A DNA stretch of 64,000 nt from Cupriavidus necator (GTDB lineage: Bacteria; Pseudomonadota; Gammaproteobacteria; Burkholderiales; Burkholderiaceae), in NCBI GenBank assembly GCA_022041995.1, contig CP074384.1, positions 124,001 through 188,000 on the forward strand. Reading direction: 5' to 3'. The notes under the pieces are model-generated. The model saw only the letters and a program-made list of their open reading frames with translations. It was not told where the DNA came from and searched no databases. Shown here one piece after another: positions 1 through 9,053 of this stretch. Position numbers and translations under genes: made by a program. Numbering within the stretch: position 1 is the first letter of the stretch; the number at the start of each line of letters is the position of its first letter.

Positions 1-314
1 TACCCGGAACGCTTCGACAGCGCCGAGGGCCGCCATGTGGGTATGCTGCTCAAGGCTTTCGCCCAGCTGCGGATGCACGACGCGCTGCGGCTGCTCGCAA
101 CGCCGGCGCTGGATCGTGTCATGACGCTGTGTCTCGAAGGACGGCTGCGCGAAGAACCGCTGGAAAGTGTAGGCACCCTGTGCATGGGGCTGCTGCCGCT
201 GGCGCGCAGCCCGCAGTTGCAGCGCCACCGGGTGCGCGCCCTGCAGACGTTCGACGCGCTGAAGCCAGTCGTAGAACACAAGATCGACGCGTATCTGCGC
301 CAAGCCCGGGGGGG

Positions 315-3300
315 GCAGGCACCCGTGCCGGGCTGCGCCTGAAGGACGGCGACGAAGCATGCGGCACGCGCTGTCCGGCCCTGTCACTGTATCAGGTGCT
401 CAAGGCATACAGCGTGGTGGCCCACCAGTGGAAGCCGCGCTACATCAGCGGCGAACGCGAGTCGGTGAAGACGCACCAGGAGACTCTGAAGCAGTGGGTG
501 CGACAGACGCTGGACAGGACGCGCCCGCTCATCGAGACGGATCTGCAGGAAAAGAGCTGGAACTTGATTGCGCAGATCGAGGCGGATGATGCGATCCTGG
601 ACGCGCTGGATCTGCGGCTGGCCAGCGCGGCGCATCTGGAGGCCCTCACGACGCGTTACCCTCCTCGCCGGTTCGATCTGGCAGCGCGCCACGAGAGCCT
701 GCGCACAGTGGTGGGAAACGTCGTACCACCCGAACCGAGTGGGGGCGACACCACGCATGTCACGGTCGACTTGCGGGGACGGGAGCTGGAGCCCGCCGCG
801 TCGTCCGACGGGGCGGAGCCTGCGTATTCGTTTTATTCACGCCTGACCGGTCAGCCGCTGGTCGAGGTGCGGCTGCCTGGGGAGTTAAGCGCCTTCATGC
901 TCGCGCGCACGTTCCAGTACAAAGACGAGCCTTGGCGCTTCGACATGTTTGGCGGCAGCCGCCTGACACGGGGGCGGCGGAAGTCAGCCCGGGACATCGC
1001 CGCCGGCCGCAGCGCGTCTGCTTCGGTGCTGCCGGCAGTGCGGTATGCCGACAGTGCCCCAGGCAGCGCCTTCATGGAACTGGCGCAGAAGCTGGCGCCG
1101 CAGCGCGAGGACTGGTCGCGCATGCAACGCGCGCTCATGGAGATGGTGCCACCTGACCATGTGGTGGAGGGCACGTTGCGGCTGGGCTGGTTTGAGGACG
1201 TGCCCGGGCCGCAGCACCCCTTCAGGCTTCAAGGGCCACACCACGAGCGCATCGCGCTCTGTCCAAATGACGGCTGCGGGTTTCTGAGATGGGACGTGGC
1301 GATGCGCATTCCGGTGGTGCGCGAACATATCGAGGCATGGGAGGCAGTCAGGGAGGCACGGGGCGACGAGGCACAGCAAAAGCTGGTGGATGGGCAGCAG
1401 CCGGGATTTAACACGCTGCCACCGCAGGCCCTGATGCATTTCCCGCGGGATGAGGCGGCGCTTGACGAAGCGCGCGAGGTGATGCAGCGCAGGCTGAACG
1501 GGGTGGACCGGCACGCATCGCAGGCGGTGGACTGCCTGACGCTGTACCAACTGGCCGTCAGCGGCGGCTACCAGGGGCGGCGCATCCGCGCGGTCCCCTC
1601 GGCTGACGACAGGCTGTATCTGCCGACGATTCCGCTGCCGGGCTTTGCGCAGTTGCAGGGCGATGTGCTGGTGGGCAAACCGCCGTACGATAAGGAGAAC
1701 CTGTTGCCCATTGCGGCCGCGCAGGTCGTTACGCCCGATCAGGAGGACGTGACGGCCCAGTTTCTGGACCAGTGCTTCGCCATCCAGTACAGCTATACGG
1801 GATTCGATGAGGATTCGGGCACTGGCGCCGACATGTTGCACAGCAAGGGCATGCTGATCATCCCGCCGCCGGGCTACTGGTCGCCGGATCCGGACCACCA
1901 GGGGCTGCACCTGGCCTGTTCGCGGGAGGACCTGAAGACGCTGTCGCGCTGGAAGAGCCGGCGCGAGCGCGACACGCTGCCGCAGCAGATGTTCAGCACG
2001 GGCAGCCTGCGGGTCAAGGACGTGCTGCTGCCTGGGCGGCTTGGGGCAATCCCGATTGCGGAGCTGCGCAAGCGGAGCATGGACACGGACGGGGACGATG
2101 CGTTCGTCTATGCGGGCTATCCGGCTCTCGTGGGCCACATCGGTCGCGTCATGCAGTCGCGCCAGGCGCGACGGGGCGAGGAGCGCTCGTTCAAGCCGCC
2201 CAAGACTGCGCATCCGGCCATCGATGAACGGGGCCGCTACCAGGCGGGACGGGCGCGCGAAATTATGGCCGAGCAGCGGGGGGGCGCGTTGCTGGGTAAA
2301 GCCGCCACGCTCGCCATGCGCTTTCTCGCGCAGCCCGATGAGCTGCGCGAGGCCATGGCGCGAAACATGATGTTCGGCACCTACGACGGCGTGGCGCGTG
2401 ATTTGCGCAACGGACTGCGCAGGCGGCTGCAGGGGGACAAGGATGCACCAGCGCTGCAGCAGTTGCAGGTGCAGGCGCATGAGGCGATTGACCGAGCCCA
2501 TGAGCCGCAAGCGTGCGAGGCGGCGAAACTGCTGTATGAGCTGTGTATGCAGCTGGGCAGGGACAGCGTCCAGGCACCGCAGCTTCCGTCCGCGCTGGCG
2601 CAGGGGTTCCCCGCACTTGCGAGCGCCTATGAGCAGGCAGACGACACGGCCGGGCGTGTGCACGCGGTGCTGGACAACTACCCGGTGTGCCGTCTGTCGC
2701 GTACGGCGTTCCCCGAGGGGCAGCCGGGGCTGGTGCCGGGCGAGCCGGAGCTGTCCATGCGCAACCTGTTTACGATAGCCATAAAGGTGGGCACCGACGC
2801 GCTGAAGTCGGACACGGGCACCGATCTCTTTACAAGCGTGATCGAGAGTTGCGAAATGGCTGAACGCCGGTATCCCGACCGTCTGCGTCGGGTACCGTAC
2901 AGCAAGCCGACGTTGGCGGAAATACGGCACGGGCGCTTCGATCCACAGTGGGCAGACGCTGCGCTGCGGCAGATGCCAACGATGGCAGCGGGTGTCATGC
3001 AGGACGCCGTCCGGGCGCTGCAGCAGGCGGAGCTGCTCAGCGTACCGGCTACGCCGGCCGAACGGGCGCAGGAGGTTTCCCGGGAGGCGCTTGAGCAAGA
3101 GGCGCTGGCGCTCAATGAACGGGCCCGTTTGGCCGAGCCGGGGATCACGATGAGGCTGCAGGACATCGTGAACGGGTGCAGTGAGCCCGGACACGCGCGG
3201 GCGGGTCTGGCGGGCGAACAGAAGAACAGGCTGAAGTCGCCGCGCTCGCTGCAGGACAAGCTGGCCCGGCTGATTGGTGGAGTGCCGCCCCGGACCCTGG

Positions 3301-4595
3301 CCCAGGCCAGCGCGCTGGTCAACGATGCGCTGCGCTACAGTGTGGTGCTGCCCGCGGATACGTTTATGGGGGACTATCGCCAGATCATGGCGCAGCTCGC
3401 GAAGGCGCATACTCTGATCCGGCGCACGAATCACTTCCTGCGGGGCCGCAGCCCTTTCCAGGCGGTGAGCGTCACGCTGAAGGAGCCAAACGGCATCGCA
3501 TGGGAAATCCAGTTTCATACAGAGCAAACGTTCAGATGCAAGGAGAAGTACCACGACCTGTACAAGCAGGCGCAACGACGTGGATTCGATGGCGCCTCCG
3601 GCGACGAGATCTGGAAGTTGCTCGGGCCAGCGCGCGAGGCCTTCCGTGCATTACCCGTTCCTGCGGGGGTGGAAGATATCGTGGACTGGGAGCCGGAAAC
3701 GGTATTGAAGGTGCAGCCGCGGCCCCAGGCGTCAGCCACGCCGCGCGTGCCTGCCCCCCTTGCGCAACTGGCCCAGCAGATCAGAAGCCAGGCTGAACGT
3801 CTCGAGGGTGCGGTCTGGCCTGTGCTGCAGCAGGCGCTGGAGCACCACGGCGCGAAGTTGCGCGCGGACATGGACGGTGGCGGCTGGCGCAGGTTTATCT
3901 TTAAGAAGAAGAAAAGCATTGAAGAGAAGCTTGCCCGGATACAGCGCGAGCAGGGCCTGCAAACACCGCAGGAGGCCGCCAGGCGGGTACGCGATGGTCT
4001 GCGCTATGAGGTGATCCTCGGTGCAGAGAGATTTGCCATGGACGCCCGGAGGATCCTGACCAGTCTGCAAAGGGCCGGCATGACGGTCATGCGCGTGAAC
4101 AACAGCTTTACCCGGGAGGGCACCGGCTATGCTGGCCTGAATGTGAACGTGCGCACCCGCGTTGAGGGCGAAGACGCCGACTGGGAAATCCAGTTCCACA
4201 CCCGTGATAGCCTGAAGGCCAAGGAGAAGGGTCACCGGACCTACGAAAGGCTGCGCCAACTGTCGCCTGATGCGGTGCCGCGCGGGACGCTGGAGCAGGA
4301 CCTGCGCGACGCGGCAGCCCGCGTGGCGCCCCCGCAGGGCATCGAGATGATCCTGTCCTTCGATCTCTATGCGGAACCATCCATTGCCGACGAGAGGCCT
4401 GGCGGCCCGATGAACCAGCCGTATCGCGGCGCAGCCGCGGATCAAGCACGCAGCTCCGACCTGGACACCGGGCAACCCTACGGGCCGCACGGTGCCACGC
4501 GGAGCGCGCCTGCCGTGACACACCCGGCCCCCGATCCTGGCCATGCTGTTCGCAGCAACTGGGCCCCCTCCCCCCGCGCGCACCGGACGTGCTGA
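315..4595 (+). CDS. SKWP effector copy 1, middle plus tandem RelA/SpoT-like domains
   Basis: Continuous reading frame of about 1,425 codons in the frame shared by all five copies; its native start lies upstream and is out of frame here. It contains RIALCPNDGCGFLRWD, the DTDGDDAFVYAGYP motif, KVGTDALKSDTG, then RSH-like unit 1 (KSPRSLQDKL, VNDALRYSVVLP, WEIQFHT, KEKYHDLYK) and unit 2 (KSIEEKLARI, RDGLRYEVIL, GYAGLN, WEIQFHT, KEKGHRTYERL). The last residues before the stop (APSPRAHRTC) are out of frame after a poly-C tract. It would act inside a host cell if delivered by the type III system. Domain readings come from motif inspection only. Confidence 0.75.
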   Translation, partial: AGTRAGLRLKDGDEACGTRCPALSLYQVLKAYSVVAHQWKPRYISGERESVKTHQETLKQWVRQTLDRTRPLIETDLQEKSWNLIAQIEADDAILDALDLRLASAAHLEALTTRYPPRRFDLAARHESLRTVVGNVVPPEPSGGDTTHVTVDLRGRELEPAASSDGAEPAYSFYSRLTGQPLVEVRLPGELSAFMLARTFQYKDEPWRFDMFGGSRLTRGRRKSARDIAAGRSASASVLPAVRYADSAPGSAFMELAQKLAPQREDWSRMQRALMEMVPPDHVVEGTLRLGWFEDVPGPQHPFRLQGPHHERIALCPNDGCGFLRWDVAMRIPVVREHIEAWEAVREARGDEAQQKLVDGQQPGFNTLPPQALMHFPRDEAALDEAREVMQRRLNGVDRHASQAVDCLTLYQLAVSGGYQGRRIRAVPSADDRLYLPTIPLPGFAQLQGDVLVGKPPYDKENLLPIAAAQVVTPDQEDVTAQFLDQCFAIQYSYTGFDEDSGTGADMLHSKGMLIIPPPGYWSPDPDHQGLHLACSREDLKTLSRWKSRRERDTLPQQMFSTGSLRVKDVLLPGRLGAIPIAELRKRSMDTDGDDAFVYAGYPALVGHIGRVMQSRQARRGEERSFKPPKTAHPAIDERGRYQAGRAREIMAEQRGGALLGKAATLAMRFLAQPDELREAMARNMMFGTYDGVARDLRNGLRRRLQGDKDAPALQQLQVQAHEAIDRAHEPQACEAAKLLYELCMQLGRDSVQAPQLPSALAQGFPALASAYEQADDTAGRVHAVLDNYPVCRLSRTAFPEGQPGLVPGEPELSMRNLFTIAIKVGTDALKSDTGTDLFTSVIESCEMAERRYPDRLRRVPYSKPTLAEIRHGRFDPQWADAALRQMPTMAAGVMQDAVRALQQAELLSVPATPAERAQEVSREALEQEALALNERARLAEPGITMRLQDIVNGCSEPGHARAGLAGEQKNRLKSPRSLQDKLARLIGGVPPRTLAQASALVNDALRYSVVLPADTFMGDYRQIMAQLAKAHTLIRRTNHFLRGRSPFQAVSVTLKEPNGIAWEIQFHTEQTFRCKEKYHDLYKQAQRRGFDGASGDEIWKLLGPAREAFRALPVPAGVEDIVDWEPETVLKVQPRPQASATPRVPAPLAQLAQQIRSQAERLEGAVWPVLQQALEHHGAKLRADMDGGGWRRFIFKKKKSIEEKLARIQREQGLQTPQEAARRVRDGLRYEVILGAERFAMDARRILTSLQRAGMTVMRVNNSFTREGTGYAGLNVNVRTRVEGEDADWEIQFHTRDSLKAKEKGHRTYERLRQLSPDAVPRGTLEQDLRDAAARVAPPQGIEMILSFDLYAEPSIADERPGGPMNQPYRGAAADQARSSDLDTGQPYGPHGATRSAPAVTHPAPDPGHAVRSNWAPSPRAHRTC

Positions 4596-4637
4596 GCGGC
4601 CTGCACGACCCCCCTGGCGGGTGCCTCGCCGGCTCAG

Positions 4638-5078
4638 GTGCCCGTTCCCCCATCCTTGGGCGAATTCAATTCGGGGCCCCTGCTCATCAGTCTTGAACAG
4701 TTTCTGGCGCAATCAAACGCTGAGATGGGGATGGCCAGCGGGCTGCAGAATAATTGCCTGCTAGACACAGTTCTTCAGCTCAGCCGCAACCTAAGGCGAG
4801 AGCCTGCGATGGCAACGGAGCAGACGAGCGAACTCCAGGCGCAGGCGCAGTGGTTGCGGGGCGAGCTATTTCGTGGGGGCCTGGCCGATAGGGATGGCGA
4901 CATCGACATGTACGAGGCCGGGTGGGGGCTCGCGCGCAGCCTTGGCATACGCATCCAGGCCATTGCGGTCAATGCGAGCGGGCAGCTCACAGTGCATCCG
5001 GTTGTTGGTCAGCAAGGCCGGCTTGTGCATATCCTTCATACACCCGGCCACTTTCAGCCATTGTGGCCGCGCCGCTAG
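4638..5078 (+). CDS. SKWP effector copy 1, detached OTU-like C-terminal module
   Basis: This 146-codon frame carries QNNCLLDT, which resembles the (D/N)NCL(F/Y) nucleophile box of OTU-type cysteine proteases. It ends with alternating strands and GHFQPLWPRR, like the terminal His strand of OTU domains (HY-phi-phi). Tract 3 (five G at about 4874) is in the reading state that keeps the domain whole, unlike copies 2 and 4. It may be the end of the upstream protein rather than a separate gene; no convincing ribosome binding site was found before its ATG. Deubiquitinase activity is inference. Confidence 0.5.
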   Translation: MPVPPSLGEFNSGPLLISLEQFLAQSNAEMGMASGLQNNCLLDTVLQLSRNLRREPAMATEQTSELQAQAQWLRGELFRGGLADRDGDIDMYEAGWGLARSLGIRIQAIAVNASGQLTVHPVVGQQGRLVHILHTPGHFQPLWPRR

Positions 5079-5300
5079 GTTGCGGCGGCTGAACAAGATT
5101 CTTCGGTCGAAATGCTCCCGTAATCCTTCCAGTTATGATGTTCGCGAATCCTATTCGCTGGCGGTAAAGAGATACTCAACTTTAGACACTCGAATGCCCT
5201 CCGCGACCGCGCGTAGCAGAGCGATCGTGGAGTGTAAGCGCTCAATTGACGACGTCTGGTATTGAAGGCTGAACGTTGGCAGGCTTGCGGACGCAAACAG
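5079..5300 (+). other. Conserved 3' flank of the effector unit, non-coding
   Basis: About 210 bases downstream of the effector stop. They recur nearly unchanged at 18074-18281 and, inverted, at 18632-18839. No convincing coding frame is visible. Here the flank ends in a half copy of the palindrome arm (TGCGGACGC at about 5287) and abuts an IS6-type end at 5301. Confidence 0.5.
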
Positions 5301-5788
5301 GTTCTGTCGCGATAAGGAATTAAGGGCGACCGAGGGTGGCGAGAGCGCCGCGGTCATATGGCCAAGGAATAGAACTGCTCGGCGGCGGACGGACTGCTCC
5401 CCTTGGGGATAACCATCTGCCCTTTGCGGATCATCCGCATGGTCTCGATACCACCGAGGATGATGCGAGCGCAGCGAAAATTCTGGAACCCCAACATCGG
5501 CCTGACCCGGCGTTTGATGCCACGGTGGTCCTGCTCAACGAGGTTATTCAGATACTTGTTCTGCCTGATCTTGAGCGGCGTTTCCCGCTCAGCATTGATC
5601 GCCTGCAGGGCCGCGAGGTTCGCGCCACTCTTGTCCACCGTGACGGTCTTTGGCGCACCGTTCTGGGCGATGGCCTTTTCGAAGAAGCGCCGGGCAGCGG
5701 CAGTGTCTCGGCGCGCGCGCAACAGGAAGTCAATGGTCTTGCCGGCCTTTTCCACGGCCCTGTAGAGATACTTCCACTGGCCCTTGAC
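5301..5788 (-). pseudogene. IS6-family transposase, C-terminal fragment (type A)
   Basis: The coding remnant reads from 5788 to a stop at 5354 and has VKGQWKYLYRAVEKAGKTI, the central DDE D (TVDKSGAN), and NNLVEQDHRGIKRR with the final acidic residue, as in IS6/IS26-like transposases. The N-terminal half is missing because an IS3 element begins at 5789. The outer end at 5301 (GGTTCTGTCGCGATAAGGAA) recurs as a 23-base scar at 59297, which supports it being an IS terminus. A matching N terminus (MNKLKSLDGLFAGRH) survives at 33691. Confidence 0.75.
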
Positions 5789-5878
5789 AGAGGTGGCGCC
5801 GGAAATTCGGACAGTCGGATAAATGGAAGAGCTGGGGTCTGAGCCGGCCATAATGGCGGGCAGAAAGGACCTCAGAAG

Positions 5879-6187
5879 ATGACGAAACGAAGCAGGCGAA
5901 CCCACTCGGCGGGGTTGAAGGCGAAGGTAGCCCTGGCGGCCCTCAAGGGCGAAAAGACGCTGGCGGAGCTGGCCCAGCAGTACGACGTGCACCCCAGCCA
6001 GATCACAGCGTGGAAGCAGCAGTTGGTGGAGCATGCCGCGGACCTGTTCGGCGGTGGCAAGGAAAGTGGGGGCGAGCCGCCGGTGGATTTGAAGGTGCTG
6101 CACGCCAAGATCGGCCAGTTGGCGCTGGAGAACGATTTTTTGTCCGGCGCGCTCAGCAAGGCCGGCCTGCTGAGCGCAAAGCGATGA
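5879..6187 (+). CDS. IS3-family transposase OrfA
   Basis: A 102-residue protein with an N-terminal helix-turn-helix (KTLAELAQQYDVHPSQITAWKQQL), followed by a coiled coil typical of IS3 OrfA (LHAKIGQLALENDFLSGAL). OrfA binds the IS ends and in this family is normally fused to OrfB by ribosomal frameshifting. Its stop at 6185-6187 overlaps an ATG at 6184, the usual arrangement for orfB. Confidence 0.9.
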   Translation: MTKRSRRTHSAGLKAKVALAALKGEKTLAELAQQYDVHPSQITAWKQQLVEHAADLFGGGKESGGEPPVDLKVLHAKIGQLALENDFLSGALSKAGLLSAKR

Positions 6188-6212
6188 TCGACCGCGAGCA
6201 CACGCGCTGCCG

Positions 6213-7016
6213 GTGAGCCGGCAGGTCAAGCTGGTGGGCATCGCCCGGTCCAGCGCGTACTACCAGCCGCAACCGGTCAGCGAGGCAGATCTGAAGCTGA
6301 TGCGCCGCATCGACGAACTGCATCTGGAGCATCCCTTCGCGGGGGCTCGCATGCTGGCTCGCCTGCTGCGCCGGGAAGGCATCCAGGTCGGTCGCCGGCA
6401 CGTGGGCACGCTGATGAAGCGCATGGGCATTGAGGCGCTGTATCGCCGGCCGAACACGAGCCGCAAGCACGCGGCGCACAAGATCTGGCCGTACCTGCTG
6501 CGCGACCGGAAGATCGACCGGGCCAACCAGGTGTGGGCTCTGGACACGACCTACATTCCGATGGCACGGGGCTTTGTGTACCTGACGGCAGTGGTGGACT
6601 GGGCCAGCCGCCGGGTGCTGGCCTACCGGGTGGCGATCACGCTGGAGAGCTGTCATGCCGTCGAGGCAATCGAGGAGGCCTTTGCCAAGTACGGCGCGCC
6701 GGAGATCGTCAACACCGACCAGGGCAGCCAGTTCACCGCCACGGAGTTCACAGACGCCGTGCTGGACCGCGGCATCCAACTGTCGATGGACGGCAAGGGC
6801 AGTTGGCGCGATAACGTGTTCGTCGAACGCCTTTGGCGCAGCGTCAAATACGAGGAGGTCTACCTGAAAGCCTACGACTCGGTCAGCCATGCGCGCCGCT
6901 CTATCGCTAACTACCTAACCTGGTACAACCAACGACGGCCCCATTCCAGTCTGGCGGACCAGACCCCGGATGAGGCATACTTCGCCACGCTGCCAGCGAT
7001 CAAATCGGCAGCCTGA
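6213..7016 (+). CDS. IS3-family transposase OrfB (DDE integrase core)
   Basis: Carries an HTH_21-like region (HLEHPFAGARMLARLLRREG) and an rve-type DDE core: D in WALDTTYIPM, D in VNTDQGSQFT, E in VERLWRSVKYEEVYL, then the C-terminal YNQRRPHSSL signature. The natural start is probably the ATG at 6184 (MIDREH). After that codon an extra AC dinucleotide makes the reading frame stop at 6216, so only a later start gives the long frame. The element is therefore likely impaired unless this is a sequence error. Confidence 0.88.
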   Translation: MSRQVKLVGIARSSAYYQPQPVSEADLKLMRRIDELHLEHPFAGARMLARLLRREGIQVGRRHVGTLMKRMGIEALYRRPNTSRKHAAHKIWPYLLRDRKIDRANQVWALDTTYIPMARGFVYLTAVVDWASRRVLAYRVAITLESCHAVEAIEEAFAKYGAPEIVNTDQGSQFTATEFTDAVLDRGIQLSMDGKGSWRDNVFVERLWRSVKYEEVYLKAYDSVSHARRSIANYLTWYNQRRPHSSLADQTPDEAYFATLPAIKSAA

Positions 7017-7077
7017 CTGCCCCAGCGCTTCCACTTAAAAACTCCGGATCCCTGTCCGAACAAACGGTGCCACCTCT

Positions 7078-7680
7078 GAATCCGCGCATGCGCCGCTCGC
7101 GTTCTCGTGTGGGCTGGTGGCTGTTCTCGGCTCGGTTGTTCACGCGAGCGCTGGCTTTGACGAACACGTGCTTGACGTTCGCCAGTTCCGGGATATCGGC
7201 CTTGGCCGCCGGGTAGCTGCGTAACTGGTCGGTGATGATCTTGCGCGGCGCCGGACAGGAACGCAGCACCCGCTGGAAGAAGCGTTTGGCAGCAGCCTTG
7301 TCGCGCCGCTTCTGCAGCAGTACGTCCAGTTCGGCGCCGTGCTCGTCGACCGCGCGCCACAGCAGATAGGGCTCGCCGCGCAAAGAGACGAACATCTCGT
7401 CCAGATGCCAGGTGCTGCCCGGCTTGCGCCGCGTTGCCTTGACGCGAGAGGCAAAGCCGGCGCCGAACTTGTCGCACCATCGGCGAATCGTCTCGTAGCT
7501 CACGACCACGCCGCGCTCGAACAGCAGCTCCTCGATGTCGCGCAGGCTCAGGTTGAACCGGAAATACCAGCGCACTGCCTGACCGATGACCACCGCTGGA
7601 AACCGGTGGCCGTGATAGAGCGATCTCGTCTTCTTCATCCACGCATCTTACGACAGCGCTACGCCAACCTGACAATGCCC
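7078..7680 (-). pseudogene. IS6-family transposase, N-terminal part (type B), truncated by IS3
   Basis: Begins at 7638 (MKKTRSLYHGHRFPAVVI) and contains the IS6-type HTH (LSLRDIEELLFERGVVVSYETIRRW), D in WHLDEMFVSL, D in KIITDQLRSYPAA and NRAENSHQPTRERERRMRGF. The C-terminal end is cut at 7077 by the IS3 terminus. The outer end, GGGCATTGTCAGG on the minus strand at 7680, is identical to the end of the second type B copy at 35571, which fixes the IS boundary. Confidence 0.85.
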
Positions 7681-8166
7681 TATGGCGCGCTGCCCCAGCA
7701 GCCGGATACCCTGTGGCAGCACGATGCCGAACTCACCCAGAAGCCCACGAATCTGATTGGCCAGTGCTGTGCGCGATTTGACCAGCCCGGCGCGTGCGCG
7801 ATGCAGCGACAGAATTGTCTGTTGCGCCTCCGTCTTGACCGGTACAAAGCGCATGTGAGGTCGTTGTATCGCCTCGCAGATTGCTTCTGCGTCGGCCGCA
7901 TCAGTCTTGTTACTCTTTACGTAAGGTCGGACGAACTGCGTGGCGATTAGTCGAACGGTGTGTCCGAGCTTCACGAGTTCCCGGCCCCAATAGTGCGAAG
8001 AGCCGCATGCTTCCATGCCAATCACACACGGTTCGAGCGTTGCGAAATACCGAAGTACATCCGTGCGTCTCAGCTGTTTGTGTACAACGATGTGGCCTTG
8101 CAAATCCACTGCGTGGACCTGCAGCACATTCTTGGCCAGATCCAGTCCAACAGTCGCTATCTTCAT
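7681..8166 (-). pseudogene. IS110-family transposase, N-terminal fragment (second IS110 type)
   Basis: About 160 residues from MKIATVGLDLAKNVLQVHAV. The DEDD residues of the IS110 catalytic domain are visible: D in GLDLAKN, E in GMEACGSSHYW, and D-D in NKTDAADAEAI. The C-terminal Tnp_20 part is missing because the type B IS6 element starts at 7680. Its sequence differs clearly from the IS110 pair at 28-33 kb. The non-coding IS tail seems to run to about 8230. Confidence 0.85.
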
Positions 8167-8368
8167 GATGAACTCCTATGCCGTGGATATCACGACCTCT
8201 CCACTCTGGCACAAACCTCTCGCTGCGTAGCGGGAGTCGTCCATCACATCACAACCAGCTCGGGATGCGGCGCGGCTTTTACACATTGAACCGTAGGATC
8301 GACGTGCCGTTTCAGCACCGTTGTGCATCCGAACCGTCGCATTCCCGCATGAAACGGCATTGATCCGT

Positions 8369-8431
8369 TTCGCGTCAGCGCACGTTTTTTCGCGGTGATC
8401 GAGCGACGTTGACGCTGTAGGTCCGTACAGT
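8369..8431 (+). promoter_or_regulatory. hrpII box and -10 element (HrpB-type promoter), unit 2
   Basis: A perfect TTCG-N16-TTCG occupies 8369-8392, the hrpII box bound by HrpB in Ralstonia-type Hrp systems. TACAGT at 8426-8431 fits the TANNNT -10 consensus, 33 bases downstream. The ATG of the small effector is at 8463. The spacer bases differ between the four units while the two TTCG half-sites do not. Confidence 0.75.
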
Positions 8432-8462
8432 CGAGGAAATTCACTACCGGTATTCCATTGTC

Positions 8463-9053
8463 ATGGGCGGCTGCATTTCTAAGCGTGGTGGAGCGCGAGC
8501 TTCAAGCGACTATGGTTCCGATGGGTATGAGTCGGACGTTGAGGCGAAAAGAGCTAAGCCTGGATCTTCGCGATCACCATATTCAAATGAGACCTTGAAT
8601 GGACTGGTGCCATTTGCCAAACGGGTCTATCAGGAGAGCGTTCTTTGGCATGGAACCAAGCGCGAACACGTGTCATCTCTTCGCAGAAATGGCTTCGTGA
8701 ACGAGCGTAAAGGGAGTGGAGCCACAGATGGCGGAAGCGCAAATTTCCTGATGAATTTCAGTAGCTCTGGTGTGACTGCTTCGGGCGAACACCACTACTT
8801 GTCATCTGATCGAGAGATGGCGAAGGAGTTTGCCATGTTTGCCGACGCTGACCAGCCGGCGGTGGTGCGAACGATCGGCGTTGGGAACAACTTTCATTTG
8901 GAGGAAGCCCCTATACTGGCGACCCTGCCAGACCCCGGGCACGGCAGAGCAAGCGCACGCCTTGCTGAGTTGTTGCAACATAACACGACAAGAGAAGTGC
9001 CTGTACAGCGCCGTCGAGGCACTGATAAAGCGGTCGAATTTTTCACCGAATGA
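8463..9053 (+). CDS. Acylated type III effector with ADP-ribosyltransferase-like fold (XopAI-like), copy a
   Basis: A 196-residue protein starting MGGCISK: Gly2 and Ser6 fit N-myristoylation and Cys4 fits palmitoylation, which would place it on the host membrane. After a disordered stretch it reads VLWHGTKREHVSSLRRNGF (residues about 58-76) and YLSSDREMAKEFA (about 115-127), matching the first and second ART/PARP motifs. This resembles XopAI and HopO1/HopF-type effectors. The last about 45 residues depend on the frame: here AEAR-like helix codons run to a stop at 9053. A different frame continuing to 9171 also looks protein-like, so the true C terminus is uncertain. Expressed from the hrpII box at 8369; the enzymatic role is inferred. 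Confidence 0.6.
   Translation: MGGCISKRGGARASSDYGSDGYESDVEAKRAKPGSSRSPYSNETLNGLVPFAKRVYQESVLWHGTKREHVSSLRRNGFVNERKGSGATDGGSANFLMNFSSSGVTASGEHHYLSSDREMAKEFAMFADADQPAVVRTIGVGNNFHLEEAPILATLPDPGHGRASARLAELLQHNTTREVPVQRRRGTDKAVEFFTE

Larger units (their letters stand above)
1..5078 (+). pseudogene. SKWP-family type III effector (RipS/XopAD-like), copy 1, 5'-truncated by window, frameshifted
   Basis: This is the 3' half of the giant SKWP effector. The window opens just after the repeats, in the reading frame of the YPERFDSAEGRHVGMLLKAF block. A run of eight G at about 308-315 moves the frame, ending the first piece at 342. The main piece then runs to 4595 with the conserved middle (DTDGD at 2082-2096) and two RelA/SpoT-like domains (about 3230-3580 and 3905-4260). 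A C-tract at about 4560-4578 throws it into a stop at 4595. A second C-tract near 4610 returns it to frame for the OTU-like end, which finishes at the stop at 5078. Whether this is a dead gene or a run of homopolymer sequencing errors is open. Confidence 0.8.
5789..7077 (+). mobile_element. IS3-family insertion sequence, full length
   Basis: The element is bounded by inverted repeats that start AGAGGTGGC at both ends: left AGAGGTGGCGCC near 5789, and right, read on the other strand, AGAGGTGGCACCG ending near 7077. It is about 1.29 kb and carries orfA and orfB. It sits between the fragments of two different IS6-type elements, so it marks an insertion or recombination junction. No clear short target duplication was identified. 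Confidence 0.8.

Noticed and set aside
984-3575. Very long antisense reading frames opposite the SKWP genes (e.g. 863 codons here, similar in each copy).
   Set aside because: They mirror the high-GC codon pattern of the real gene, have Arg/His/Leu-rich noise composition, no ribosome binding site and no domain motif.
5102-5144. Two TTCG motifs in the 3' flank as a possible hrpII box.
   Set aside because: The spacing is 35 bases, not 16, and no gene follows.
5301-7680. IS6 fragments on both sides of the IS3 element as one interrupted transposase.
   Set aside because: Both fragments contain the same central catalytic region with different sequence (KGQWKYLYRAV and RGEPYLLWRAV), so they come from two different elements.
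8244-8444. 66-codon minus-strand frame (MNFLDCTDLQRQRR) conserved upstream of the ART-like effector in three units.
   Set aside because: It overlaps the hrpII box and -10 element; its conservation follows from duplication of the promoter region. No ribosome binding site.
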